Positions 43,479 through 51,543 of a stretch of DNA of 64,000 bases are shown piece after piece; the first letter of the stretch is position 1, and the number at the start of each line of letters is the position of its first letter. The position numbers were made by a program, and so were the translations under genes. The stretch covers positions 1 through 64,000 of the forward strand of contig JAVMKI010000069.1 of NCBI GenBank assembly GCA_031732755.1, written 5' to 3'. Below the pieces are notes generated by a model that was not told where the DNA came from, searched no databases, and saw nothing but the letters and a program-made list of their open reading frames with translations. Source of the stretch: Contendibacter sp031732755 (GTDB lineage Bacteria > Pseudomonadota > Gammaproteobacteria > Competibacterales > Competibacteraceae).

Positions 43479-43676
43479 CTACTCTTCTTCACTCTCGTCG
43501 ACCACCGGCTGGGTAATGACCTGACGGCCCCGATAATAACCGTTCGGGGTGACATGGTGGCGGCGGTGCAATTCGCCGGAGGTGCGATCCGTGGACAGCG
43601 TGGGCGCGGTCAACGCATCGTGAGCACGGCGCATGCCACGCTTGGAAGGGCTTTTACGGCTTTTTTGTACAGCCAT
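43479..43676 (-). CDS. rpmF: 50S ribosomal protein L32
   Basis: A 65-residue basic ribosomal protein starting MAVQKSRKSPSKRGMRRAHDAL. It contains the L32 core LHRRHHVTPNGYYRGRQV, in the zinc-independent form without the CxxC pairs. It lies 3 nt after yceD and 59 nt before plsX, the usual yceD-rpmF-plsX order that links ribosome and lipid synthesis. Confidence 0.95.
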   Translation of the reverse strand: MAVQKSRKSPSKRGMRRAHDALTAPTLSTDRTSGELHRRHHVTPNGYYRGRQVITQPVVDESEEE

Positions 43677-43679
43677 GAT

Positions 43680-44201
43680 TCAATGACTCCTCGGAGAATC
43701 TCGTAACAGGGACGCCAGAGCGGCGAAAGGTTGATTCCGCTCCATTCCATCCAGCGTCCGATAACCATTGGCCTCGCAGTCGCGCTCATCCTCGTGCCGG
43801 GGAATTCGCGGCAAGGCCAGCAACAATTCGTCTTCCACCAGATCGGCGACGCTGATGGTGCCTTCGGCAACCAACAACGGTTCGTAATCCTCGGGCAACC
43901 GGTCGGCTTCGGCCTCGCCATGCACCAGACCCAGGCTGACCGTCACGTCCAGCGCGAACTGGAACAGCCCCAGGCAACGCTGGCAAACCAGTTCGACCCC
44001 GGCCCGCACGACGCCCTTGATGCACCGGACGCCGTGGGGGTCGATACCCGCCACCAGCGCGACGTTGACCACGCCCTCGGTCCGATTCAACTCGGCAACC
44101 AAGCGCGGCAACGCGGCCAGCGCCAGCGCGCCTTCCAACCGCCCACCCTCGGTGGCCAACCGCCAAGGATCAATCTTGCTGGGAAACGACGGGGTCTGCA
44201 T
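43680..44201 (-). CDS. yceD: YceD family protein (DUF177)
   Basis: A 173-residue protein of the family thought to help 23S rRNA maturation. Features are KIDPWRLATEGGRLEGAL, the C-Q-R-C motif in ELVCQRCLGLFQFAL, LPEDYEPLLV, VADLVEDELLLALPRIPRHEDERDC and NPFAVLASL-like NQPFAALASLLRD at the end. The ATG at 44201 matches the family start (E. coli begins MQKVKLP) and lies only 10 nt after the -10 box of a strong promoter, with no Shine-Dalgarno sequence, so it is probably read from a nearly leaderless mRNA. Confidence 0.9.
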   Translation of the reverse strand: MQTPSFPSKIDPWRLATEGGRLEGALALAALPRLVAELNRTEGVVNVALVAGIDPHGVRCIKGVVRAGVELVCQRCLGLFQFALDVTVSLGLVHGEAEADRLPEDYEPLLVAEGTISVADLVEDELLLALPRIPRHEDERDCEANGYRTLDGMERNQPFAALASLLRDSPRSH

Positions 44202-44211
44202 AAGACGCGGG

Positions 44212-44240
44212 ATGATATAGACGCGCCGGATTGCTGTCAA
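44212..44240 (-). promoter_or_regulatory. Strong sigma-70 promoter for yceD-rpmF-plsX-fab
   Basis: On the minus strand TTGACA (perfect) and TATCAT (5/6) are separated by exactly 17 nt. Only 10 nt lie between the -10 and the yceD ATG, so the expected transcript start is about 2-4 nt before the start codon. Confidence 0.75.
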
Positions 44241-44297
44241 AACAAAGCCGGATTTCGCACAATTACCGTCATTTCCCACGATTCATCGAGAGTTGCC

Positions 44298-44897
44298 ATG
44301 ATCGATCTCCTTCCCGATGGCCGCCGCTTGATCCTGGCCTCCACATCGCTGTTTCGCCGCGAGTTGCTGGCGCGACTGGGACTGCCCTTTGCCGTGCGAG
44401 CGCCCAATGCCGACGAATCCCGCCGGATCGGCGAGGATGCATTGACGCTCACGGCGCGGCTGGCGGAATCGAAGGCCCAGGCGGTCGCCCGCCATGAACC
44501 GGCGGCGCTGATCATCGGTTCGGATCAAGCGGCGGTGCTGGATGGCGAAATCCTCGGCAAGCCGGGCGATCACGAACGGGCGACGGCGCAGTTGCGGCGC
44601 GCCTCGGGCCAAACGATGGTCTTTTACACCGGTCTGTGTCTGCTCGACAGCGCCAGCGGCCAATGTCAGGTCATGGTAGAACCCTTCCGGGTGACATTCC
44701 GGCCACTGACGCCAGCCATGATCGAACGCTATCTGCGGCGGGAACAACCCTATCACTGCGCGGGCAGCTTCAAATCCGAGGGGCTGGGCATCGCGTTGTT
44801 CGAACGGCTGGAAGGCGATGATCCCACCAGTCTGATCGGCCTGCCGCTGATCCGATTGACCCGGATGCTGGAAGCGGTGGGAGTGGCGGTGTTGTGA
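44298..44897 (+). CDS. Maf/YceF-type nucleotide pyrophosphatase
   Basis: A 199-residue Maf-family protein starting MIDLLPDGRRLILASTSLFRRELL, with ASTSxxRxxxL, PNADESRRIGEDALTLTARLAESKAQAV, IIGSDQAAVLDGEILGKPG and the C-terminal FKSEGLGIALFERLEGDDPTSLIGLPL. In place of the Lys/Asp pattern of canonical Maf dTTP enzymes it has the YceF-like SDQAAVLDG, and YceF prefers m7GTP. It is divergent from yceD, as maf is in the P. aeruginosa block. Confidence 0.9.
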   Translation: MIDLLPDGRRLILASTSLFRRELLARLGLPFAVRAPNADESRRIGEDALTLTARLAESKAQAVARHEPAALIIGSDQAAVLDGEILGKPGDHERATAQLRRASGQTMVFYTGLCLLDSASGQCQVMVEPFRVTFRPLTPAMIERYLRREQPYHCAGSFKSEGLGIALFERLEGDDPTSLIGLPLIRLTRMLEAVGVAVL

Positions 44898-44993
44898 AGG
44901 GCAGCCCTACGGTTATTCACGACGGAGATGGAAGACGAGAACAAGCCTTGCCAGGTCTTCCATGTTTGCCGTGGACCCCGAATGAACACGCCT

Positions 44994-46754
44994 TCACCGC
45001 ATGACCTTGTCCGCCATGCCCACTTCCGCCAGGTATCGCGGGTACAGAGCGTAGGCCGGCTTGAGGATCGGCAACAGTTTCAACGTTTTGGGCATATTGC
45101 CCTTGGCGACCACCTGTCGGCGGGTCAGGGCCGACACCAAGTTGACCTGGCCGTGCCAGAACGCGTGGGCAAAATCGGCGCTCATGCGCATGGTCACTTC
45201 CGGCTGGCCGCCGAATTCCGCGCCCCGGTAAATCTTCACCTCGTCGCCCCGCGCGTCAATGGTCATCACCGCCGCTGGCGGATCGAAGGCGAACTGCACG
45301 CACAACCCGGAAGCCTTCAGTGGTCCGCCGATGTGCGGGTCCACCTTCAGTCGTTCGAAGAAACCGCCGAACACCTGATAGAGCGTGTCGGCGTCCGGGA
45401 AGACATCACGCAGCTCCCGCGTCTCCGTAGTCGCTCCCGCCGGGCGCAAATCCGCTGGCGATACCGGCAGGGGCGTCACGGTCGTGTCGTGCAAGCGGCG
45501 GACGATGCGCGCCACCGCTGCCCGCTCCGGCTCGCGCGGGTTGTACAGCATCGAACCATCGGTCATCGCGGTATCCGTCACCTGATCCAGCTTCGCCAGC
45601 CCGTCCTTGACGCCCGCATCGCGCAGGTTCAGCGGCATCCCGGTCAGATGGGCCAGTTGCCGGTTCAGGGTGCGGATGTAGATAATGCCCGCTTTCGCCG
45701 CCCGGCGCCGGAACCAGCGATCCAGACCGGCCAACGGCTTGGCCAGTGGCGCGGCGAATCCTAATCCGCCGTAGCGTAGTACGTTGCCTAGCGCCGCGCC
45801 GGGACGCGGAAATACGATCCCCAACGCCTCGGCGATATCGGCGTAGCGGTCCAGCCGTGACTCCAGGTTGTAGTCCATCACCTCCGGCAACACCAGTGCG
45901 TTCGCCAAACCGTGGGGGATGTGGTAAACCCCGCCCAGGGCGTGGGAGATGCCATGCACCATCCCGACCATCGAATGCGAAAAAGCGATGCCAGCTAAAC
46001 AACTAGCCGTCAGCATCGCGCCGCGCGCCGACAGATTTTCCGGTTGGGCGCAGGCCAGCGGCAGATGATCGCGGATCAGCCGGATGGCTTGCAGCGCCAG
46101 CCCATCCGCCGCCGGCGACCATTCCTTGTCCACATAGGCTTCGATGGCGTGGGTCAGCGCGTCCATGCCGGTCATGGCGGTCAATTTGGGTGGCATGGTG
46201 CGCGTCAGTTCGGGATCGAGGATCGCCAGATCGGGTAGGAACTGGTTCTCCGCGAATGGCAGCTTCACCTCGTGGTCGGGATCGGCGATGACCGCTACCT
46301 TGGTCACTTCCGAACCCGTGCCGGCGGTGGTCGGAATCAGGAACAGCGGAAGCAATTTGGCCGCGCCGAGCAGATACGCACCCATGTGTTCCCGCACCCG
46401 CCCACCTTTGACCATTAGAATATTGGCGACCTTGGCGGTATCCAACACGCTGCCGCCGCCCAAACCGACGATCAGATCGCAGCCATGTTCCCGGCCCAAG
46501 GCCGCGCACGCCTCGACCGTTTTGATCGTGGAATTGGGCGGCACCTGGTCGAACGTCGCGACAATCTCGATGGCGGTGTTCTGGAAACCGGCTCTGACCC
46601 GTTCCGCCAACCCGGCCTGAACCAGAATCGCATCGGTTACCAGCAGCGCCCGCCGGGAACCGTAGGACGCCACGGCATCGTTCAGTTGGTGGATGACGCC
46701 AATCCCGTAGATCACGCGAGTGGGTAGGGAAAACTCGAAATAGTCGGGCAACAT
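44994..46754 (-). CDS. Iron-type alcohol dehydrogenase fused to an SCP2-like domain
   Basis: A 586-residue fusion. Residues 1 to about 385 are an iron-containing alcohol dehydrogenase: SLPTRVIYGIGVIHQL, IVGLGGGSVLDTAKVANIL (cofactor loop), TTAGTGSEVTKVAVI, and metal ligands in GMDALTHAIEAYVDKEWS and SHALGGVYHIPHGLANALVLP. The part from about 455 is an SCP2 sterol-carrier-like domain (VFPDADTLYQVFGGFFERL, GEVKIYRGAEF-like sequence, FWHGQVNLVSALTRRQVVAKGNM). SCP2 folds bind hydrophobic ligands, so the substrate may be a long-chain alcohol, aldehyde or sterol-like lipid. The ATG at 46754 gives the normal ADH start. It is divergent from mepA. Confidence 0.85.
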   Translation of the reverse strand: MLPDYFEFSLPTRVIYGIGVIHQLNDAVASYGSRRALLVTDAILVQAGLAERVRAGFQNTAIEIVATFDQVPPNSTIKTVEACAALGREHGCDLIVGLGGGSVLDTAKVANILMVKGGRVREHMGAYLLGAAKLLPLFLIPTTAGTGSEVTKVAVIADPDHEVKLPFAENQFLPDLAILDPELTRTMPPKLTAMTGMDALTHAIEAYVDKEWSPAADGLALQAIRLIRDHLPLACAQPENLSARGAMLTASCLAGIAFSHSMVGMVHGISHALGGVYHIPHGLANALVLPEVMDYNLESRLDRYADIAEALGIVFPRPGAALGNVLRYGGLGFAAPLAKPLAGLDRWFRRRAAKAGIIYIRTLNRQLAHLTGMPLNLRDAGVKDGLAKLDQVTDTAMTDGSMLYNPREPERAAVARIVRRLHDTTVTPLPVSPADLRPAGATTETRELRDVFPDADTLYQVFGGFFERLKVDPHIGGPLKASGLCVQFAFDPPAAVMTIDARGDEVKIYRGAEFGGQPEVTMRMSADFAHAFWHGQVNLVSALTRRQVVAKGNMPKTLKLLPILKPAYALYPRYLAEVGMADKVMR

Positions 46755-46910
46755 GGGACGGACCTTTCTCGGGCATAACCGGGTATCGTTAATGAATCCA
46801 GCATAGCCACCCCACCCTTCCGCCGGCTTGCCCGAAAGGGTCGGCACTGCCCAAATCCCCATGCCTTCGCTAAGCTTTACGCCAATCGATCCCGCCTGAA
46901 TGGAAATGCC

Positions 46911-47780
46911 ATGGTCATTCAACTGCTGATTGGATTATTCCTGTTGTTCTGGGCCAGCATCGCGCCGGCCTGGGCCGATAATGGTTGGAGCACGGTCGGG
47001 TATCCGCTGGCCGGACCGCCACAGGTCATCGGCTCCTATGCCGCTGGCTGCATTGCCGGCGCGGTGGTGCTGCCGCTGGCGGGCGACGGCTATCAGGTCA
47101 TGCGTCCCAGCCGCAACCGTTATTACGGGCACCCGGCCCTGATCGCCTTCGTGGAGCGGTTGGGCCGGCAGACGGCGGCGAACGGCAGCCGGCTGTTGAT
47201 CGGTGATCTGGGACAACCGCGCGGCGGGCCGATGCCGAACGGTCATCGCAGCCATCAAAGTGGTTTGGACGTGGATGTCTGGTTCTTGCAGCAACCGCGC
47301 GACCGGTTGTTGTCGCAGGCCGATACCGAGCGGATCGACATGCCGTCGATGATCCGGCCCCGTGAGGGCGCGCTCGATGATTCCCGCTGGTCGCTGCGTT
47401 ATCGGGATGCGCTGAAACGGGCGTCGTCGGCGCCGGAAGTGGAGCGTATTTTTGTCAACCCAATCATCAAACAGGTGTTGTGTGGCAGTGAAACCGACCG
47501 ACGCTGGTTGGAGAAAATACGGCCGTGGTGGGGCCACGACGCCCATTTTCATGTCCGCCTGGCCTGCCCGCCCGGTGACGATCAATGCAAGCCGCAGAAA
47601 CCGTTTCCGCCCGGCGACGGCTGCGATGTCGATCTAGCGCGCTGGGTGCGGGAGATCGTGCAGGCAACGCTATCGCCCAAGCCCTACCGAAGGCCCGAAC
47701 CTCCCTCGGCGGATCGGCTGCCGGTGGCCTGTACCGCAGTGCTTTACGGTTCAACGGCATGGCGCGCGGAACGTCCATGA
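46911..47780 (+). CDS. mepA: Penicillin-insensitive murein endopeptidase
   Basis: Periplasmic metallopeptidase that cuts D-Ala-mDap cross-links. The 289-residue protein has a signal peptide (VIQLLIGLFLLFWASIAPAWA, cleavage before DNGW) and the MepA motifs GGPMPNGHRSHQSGLDVDVWF and KIRPWWGHDAHFHVRLACP, which supply the zinc His and Asp. Paired Cys in the C-terminal part (CPPGDDQC, GCDVD) fit disulfides of the family. It is divergent from the ADH-SCP2 gene. Confidence 0.93.
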   Translation: MVIQLLIGLFLLFWASIAPAWADNGWSTVGYPLAGPPQVIGSYAAGCIAGAVVLPLAGDGYQVMRPSRNRYYGHPALIAFVERLGRQTAANGSRLLIGDLGQPRGGPMPNGHRSHQSGLDVDVWFLQQPRDRLLSQADTERIDMPSMIRPREGALDDSRWSLRYRDALKRASSAPEVERIFVNPIIKQVLCGSETDRRWLEKIRPWWGHDAHFHVRLACPPGDDQCKPQKPFPPGDGCDVDLARWVREIVQATLSPKPYRRPEPPSADRLPVACTAVLYGSTAWRAERP

Positions 47781-47796
47781 AAAGCGACTCGCTTTT
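47780..47796. terminator. Short hairpin at the mepA stop codon
   Basis: AAAAGCG (47780-47786) pairs with CGCTTTT (47790-47796) around ACT. It begins at the last base of the mepA stop and lies 60 nt before the convergent msrB end. The U-run is only the four Us in the stem, so termination would be weak; it could work from either side. Confidence 0.35.
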
Positions 47797-47855
47797 CTGG
47801 AGGATGCTTGCTTGATGATCGCCAGGGTTGAGGTACCCGCGGACAAGCTACCCAT

Positions 47856-48257
47856 TCAATCGCCGATCTTGTCCAGCTTCAACGCCGCCGAGTTGATGCA
47901 GTAGCGCAACCCGGTCGGCTGCGGGCCATCGTCGAACACATGGCCCAGATGCGCCCCGCAGTCGGCGCACAACGCCTCGGTGCGCCGCATGAACAGGCTG
48001 CGATCCTCAGCGGTAGCGACTTGATCCGCCGCCACCGGTTGCCAGAAACTTGGCCAGCCACTACCGGAATCGAACTTGGCCGCCGCGTCAAACAGCGGCG
48101 CGCCGCAGCACGCGCAATGGTAGACGCCCGGTTCGTGGCAGTCGTAATACGCGCCGGTGAACGCCGGTTCGGTCCCTTTCCGCCGACAAATTCGATATTG
48201 CTCCGAAGTGAGTTGCGCGCGCCATTCGGCGTCGGTCTTGTTGATCTTGGGATTCAT
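47856..48257 (-). CDS. msrB: Peptide-methionine (R)-S-oxide reductase
   Basis: Repairs methionine-R-sulfoxide in proteins. The 133-residue protein has the structural zinc pairs CACCG (residues about 47-51) and CADCG (96-100), SGSGWPSFWQPV, and the catalytic Cys in GLRYCINSAAL. GAGGAAATC precedes the ATG. It stands alone between mepA and the antiporter gene. Confidence 0.94.
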   Translation of the reverse strand: MNPKINKTDAEWRAQLTSEQYRICRRKGTEPAFTGAYYDCHEPGVYHCACCGAPLFDAAAKFDSGSGWPSFWQPVAADQVATAEDRSLFMRRTEALCADCGAHLGHVFDDGPQPTGLRYCINSAALKLDKIGD

Positions 48258-48315
48258 GGGATTTCCTCGTCGATGGCGGGCCTGTCGCCATAGACCGCGC
48301 CGACGTGGAATAGTG

Positions 48316-49917
48316 TCAGTTCACCACGCTTTCGGCCCGAACGCCGGCCCGCTTCTCCAGGGCTTCCCAGACGTGCTCGGCCAACCCGACGCCCACCTCG
48401 TTAAACGCCAGGAAGGTCATGTTGGCCCCAGCCGCCTTCAAGGCTTCTTCCTCTTCTGGATAGCTGCTGACCGCGCCGATCAGACCTTGGAAGCCGTGCC
48501 ACCGTAACTGCCGGGCGGCGATTCGCTTGGCTTCGGGGTCCGGCATCGCCAAAATCACCGCCTTGAGACCTTCCAGCCGCAGCCGATGCCAGAAACCGGG
48601 GTCTTCGGCATCCGCGTACACCACGCGCCGCCCTTCATGGACATGCCGTTCGACCTTGCTCAGGTCCGAGTCGATGCCGGACACCATCAAGACCTTATGC
48701 GGATGTTCGGGCACGTTCTGGCGCTTCTTCAGAAAATCGTAGGCGGCGGCGCCCGCGTGGCCCATGCCAAGAATGAGAATCTGGGTGCTGCCCAGCGACA
48801 CCGGCTGCTCGTCGGGGTGGTGTTCTGGCCGCTCGAAACGCGCCAACCGCCCCTCGTTCCGCTCGTACAGGGCATGGGCGAAACGGTTGAGCGGCGCGGC
48901 GATCACGAAGGACAACGCCACCGCGAGCGCCAGCAATACCAGCCAGTCGCCAGGCAATTGGCCGTTTTTCACCATGAATTGCGCCACGATCAACGCGAAT
49001 TCGCTATAGCTGGCCAGCGCCAAGGCGGTTAAAAACGCGGTGCGCGCCCGCAAGCGGAACGCGACCAGGATGAAGAAGAACAACGCCACCTTCAGGGGCA
49101 ACAGCAGCGTCAGCAGCACCGCTCCACCCAGCAGGGTCCAACTGGGCCAGCCCAGCAGGCCAATCTGCAAGAAGAAGCCCACCAGCAACACTTCCTTCAG
49201 CGACCATAACGATTCGGACAGTTCCATCGCTTTGGGATGACCCACCAGCAGCACGCCCAGCAGCAGCGCGCCGAGTTCCGAACTCAAGCCAAGATGTTCG
49301 AAACCCAATCCGCCGACCACCAGCGCCATGGCTAGTCCGTACAACACCAGCAACTCATCATGACCGCTCCAGTCCAATAGCCGGGTCACCAGTGGCCGGA
49401 GCAGCGGCAAACCCAGCGCCAGCCATGCCCACGGCGTCGGCGCCGCCGCGCCGGCGGCCGCCATCAAGGCCAGCGCCGCCAGATCCTGAATGATCAAGAC
49501 GCCAATCGCCAGCCGGCCATGAAAAGCGCGCAGCTCGGCTTTCTCCTCCAGCACCTTGGCCGCCAGCACCGTACTGGAGAATCCCAGCGTGGTCGCCAGC
49601 AACACCGCCCGCCACCCCGGCAACTCCAAAAGCGCGAGAAACCCCAATCCCAGCGTCGCCCCACTCGCCGCCAGGTGCAGCAATCCTCCCCCCCAGACCT
49701 CCGGGCGGATCAGGCTTTTCAACCGCAGCTTGAGACCAACGCCAAACAACAACAGCAATACACCGGCATGGGCGATCTGTTCGAGCAACGCGTTGCCATG
49801 CTGACCGAGCGCGTTCAGCACGAACCCCGCCGCCAGATAGCCGACCAACGCCGGCAACCCCAGATGCCGAACCAACAGGCCCAGGGAAAAAGCGAGCGCC
49901 AACCAAAGAGCATCCAT
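48316..49917 (-). CDS. CPA2-type cation:proton antiporter with a TrkA-N domain (Kef-like)
   Basis: A 533-residue inner-membrane transporter. Roughly residues 1-375 form a 12- or 13-helix CPA2 domain (LGLPALVGYLAAGFVLNALG, LLFGVGLKLRLKSL, GFSSTVLAAKVLEEKAELRAFHGRLAIGVLIIQDLAAL, the last with the ion-site Asp). Residues about 390-520 are a nucleotide-binding TrkA-N domain (ILILGMGHAGAAAYDFL, the GxGxxG-type loop). Such proteins are ligand-gated K+/H+ antiporters; glutathione gating as in KefB/C is not evident. Confidence 0.88.
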   Translation of the reverse strand: MDALWLALAFSLGLLVRHLGLPALVGYLAAGFVLNALGQHGNALLEQIAHAGVLLLLFGVGLKLRLKSLIRPEVWGGGLLHLAASGATLGLGFLALLELPGWRAVLLATTLGFSSTVLAAKVLEEKAELRAFHGRLAIGVLIIQDLAALALMAAAGAAAPTPWAWLALGLPLLRPLVTRLLDWSGHDELLVLYGLAMALVVGGLGFEHLGLSSELGALLLGVLLVGHPKAMELSESLWSLKEVLLVGFFLQIGLLGWPSWTLLGGAVLLTLLLPLKVALFFFILVAFRLRARTAFLTALALASYSEFALIVAQFMVKNGQLPGDWLVLLALAVALSFVIAAPLNRFAHALYERNEGRLARFERPEHHPDEQPVSLGSTQILILGMGHAGAAAYDFLKKRQNVPEHPHKVLMVSGIDSDLSKVERHVHEGRRVVYADAEDPGFWHRLRLEGLKAVILAMPDPEAKRIAARQLRWHGFQGLIGAVSSYPEEEEALKAAGANMTFLAFNEVGVGLAEHVWEALEKRAGVRAESVVN

Positions 49918-49930
49918 ACGGCGAGAAGAT

Positions 49931-50173
49931 CTACGCTTTCTTCAATACTCGCACCACGTACAGCAACACCATCGCGCCCACCGTGGCGGTGATGAGCTTG
50001 CCAATCAGGCCAACCGCGGCGAAACCGACCAACCGAAACAGAAAGCCGCCCACGAACGCGCCAATCACGCCGATTACCAGATTGCCCCCCAACCCCATGC
50101 TACCGCCGCGCATGAACTGGGTAGCGATCCAGCCCGCGACCAAACCAATCAACAGAAAACCAATCAGATCCAT
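49931..50173 (-). CDS. GlsB/YeaQ/YmgE family membrane protein
   Basis: An 80-residue hydrophobic protein with three membrane helices and the family motif IGLVAGWIATQFMRGGSMGLGGNLVIG-type sequence, Gly-rich, then GAFVGGFLFRLVG. The old name transglycosylase-associated protein is not supported by any activity. It follows 14 nt before the antiporter gene on the same strand, so the two may be co-transcribed. Confidence 0.85.
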   Translation of the reverse strand: MDLIGFLLIGLVAGWIATQFMRGGSMGLGGNLVIGVIGAFVGGFLFRLVGFAAVGLIGKLITATVGAMVLLYVVRVLKKA

Positions 50174-50256
50174 AATATTGTCACCTGTTCGTTGCTTAGC
50201 GCCATGAAGATGATCATACTGAATACTGGCTCCCAGCGGAAACCGCCGCTGACCGC

Positions 50257-51402
50257 TCAGTCTTCCAACAGCTTACCCGCCTGGCGATGGCTCAGCGGCT
50301 CCCGCCCCGCCACCTTGCAAAATTTTTGCCCTGGTCGGGCCAGCCGCTCGGTCATCCGAGCGAACAGCCGGCCGCTGGCGGTGCTGCGGACGGGCGTTCG
50401 GGTCACGCCCCGTGGATCGCCCAACGGGTCCACCAGTTCCGCCACCACTTCGCCCGCCGTGACCGCCTCCCCCAACTGCTTGCGGTAGACCAACACCCCA
50501 GCGGCGGGCGCGGTTAACACGTCCACGCCGTCTAGTGGCGTTGGCTCGCACCGGGGTTGCGGCAACGGTCCTGGCTCACCCGCGATCACACCGCGTCGTT
50601 GCAAAAAGCGGAGTAGCGCCGCCGCATCGGCCGCCGCGCATTCATCGTGGACATCCGCCTGCCCGCGCAATTCCACCGTGGTCGCGAAGCAGGCCAGCGG
50701 CACTGGACCCTCCGCCGCCAACGCCGCGCGCAGTTTCCACCACGGCCCAGCGCAAGCTTCGTCGAACGGATTGCCGCCAGGCTCCTCCTCCAGCAGGATC
50801 GCCGCTGCCCCCAAGTCCGCGCCCAGTTTGATGGCGTCATCCCGCTGCCACTGGGAGGCGTAGAGATGCAATAATGCCTCGCCATCGCAATGCAAATCAA
50901 AGACCCAATCCGCATCCACGGCCAGACGCAGCAGTTCCAGCTTGAGCGCGTCCGTTTCCCGCGCCGCCGCTTGCTCCGCGACCACGGCTTGCAACACCTC
51001 CCGAATCCGGGCTATGTTCGCCATCAGGTCGGCGCTCAACCGTCCCCGCACCCGTTCCAACGCCGTCGCCGCCAGATCGGGAAAGGCGCGATTGAAATTG
51101 CCGGTGCTGTCAAAATCGAACCGCCCCAGCAACCGACCGTTGAGATGTTGACTCAAACCGATGGGGTTGGCGACCGGAACCACGACCACCTCCCCGAGAA
51201 TCCGCCCTTGCGCCTGGGCCTGTTCCAACCCGCGCAGCAGATGGTGCGCCGCCAGCAACCCCGGTGTTTCGTCGGCGTGAAGAGCCGCCTGAAAATACGC
51301 CTTGGGTCGCGCGCCGGGCGCACCGTAACGGTACACCCGCAACGTGCGCTCGGTGCCAGGCGCGGGCGACGGCAAAACCAGGGTGACGATGGACGTGGGC
51401 AT
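50257..51402 (-). CDS. Succinylglutamate desuccinylase/aspartoacylase family protein (M14)
   Basis: A 381-residue zinc deacylase. H-A-D-E in ALHADETPGLLAAHHLL supplies the first zinc His and Glu, VVPVANPIGLSQHLNGRLLGRFDFDSTGNFNRAFPD-type sequence gives the substrate-binding Arg/Asn segment, and FDLHCDGEALLHLY the second His. The C-terminal third carries a lipoyl-like beta domain (VLTAPAAGVLVYRKQLGEAV). Family members remove acyl groups from amino acids; the substrate is not predictable. It is divergent from the oxidoreductase gene, with a palindrome in between. Confidence 0.82.
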   Translation of the reverse strand: MPTSIVTLVLPSPAPGTERTLRVYRYGAPGARPKAYFQAALHADETPGLLAAHHLLRGLEQAQAQGRILGEVVVVPVANPIGLSQHLNGRLLGRFDFDSTGNFNRAFPDLAATALERVRGRLSADLMANIARIREVLQAVVAEQAAARETDALKLELLRLAVDADWVFDLHCDGEALLHLYASQWQRDDAIKLGADLGAAAILLEEEPGGNPFDEACAGPWWKLRAALAAEGPVPLACFATTVELRGQADVHDECAAADAAALLRFLQRRGVIAGEPGPLPQPRCEPTPLDGVDVLTAPAAGVLVYRKQLGEAVTAGEVVAELVDPLGDPRGVTRTPVRSTASGRLFARMTERLARPGQKFCKVAGREPLSHRQAGKLLED

Positions 51403-51434
51403 GACGGATTCCCCTTAGTTCGTTCAGCGGTGAC

Positions 51435-51459
51435 AGGATAACGCGCGAATGCCTATCCT
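51435..51459. promoter_or_regulatory. Inverted repeat in a divergent promoter region
   Basis: AGGATA (51435-51440) and TATCCT (51454-51459) form a perfect inverted repeat with a 13-nt spacer, and each arm is followed by AACGCGC in direct orientation (51440-51446, 51460-51466). It lies 33 nt before the deacylase start and about 85 nt before the oxidoreductase start, so it could be an operator for either. Confidence 0.4.
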
Positions 51460-51543
51460 AACGCGCCCGGCTCCAGACCGGACCTTCGGTCGGCGATCCA
51501 ACGTCCAGCGCCATCCCTCAACTCTCGTCTGCGGAGAATGCCC

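Noticed and set aside
43731..44297. Upstream extension of the Maf-like reading frame
   Set aside because: The extra 189 residues are antisense to yceD and unlike any Maf protein; the ATG at 44298 gives the family start.
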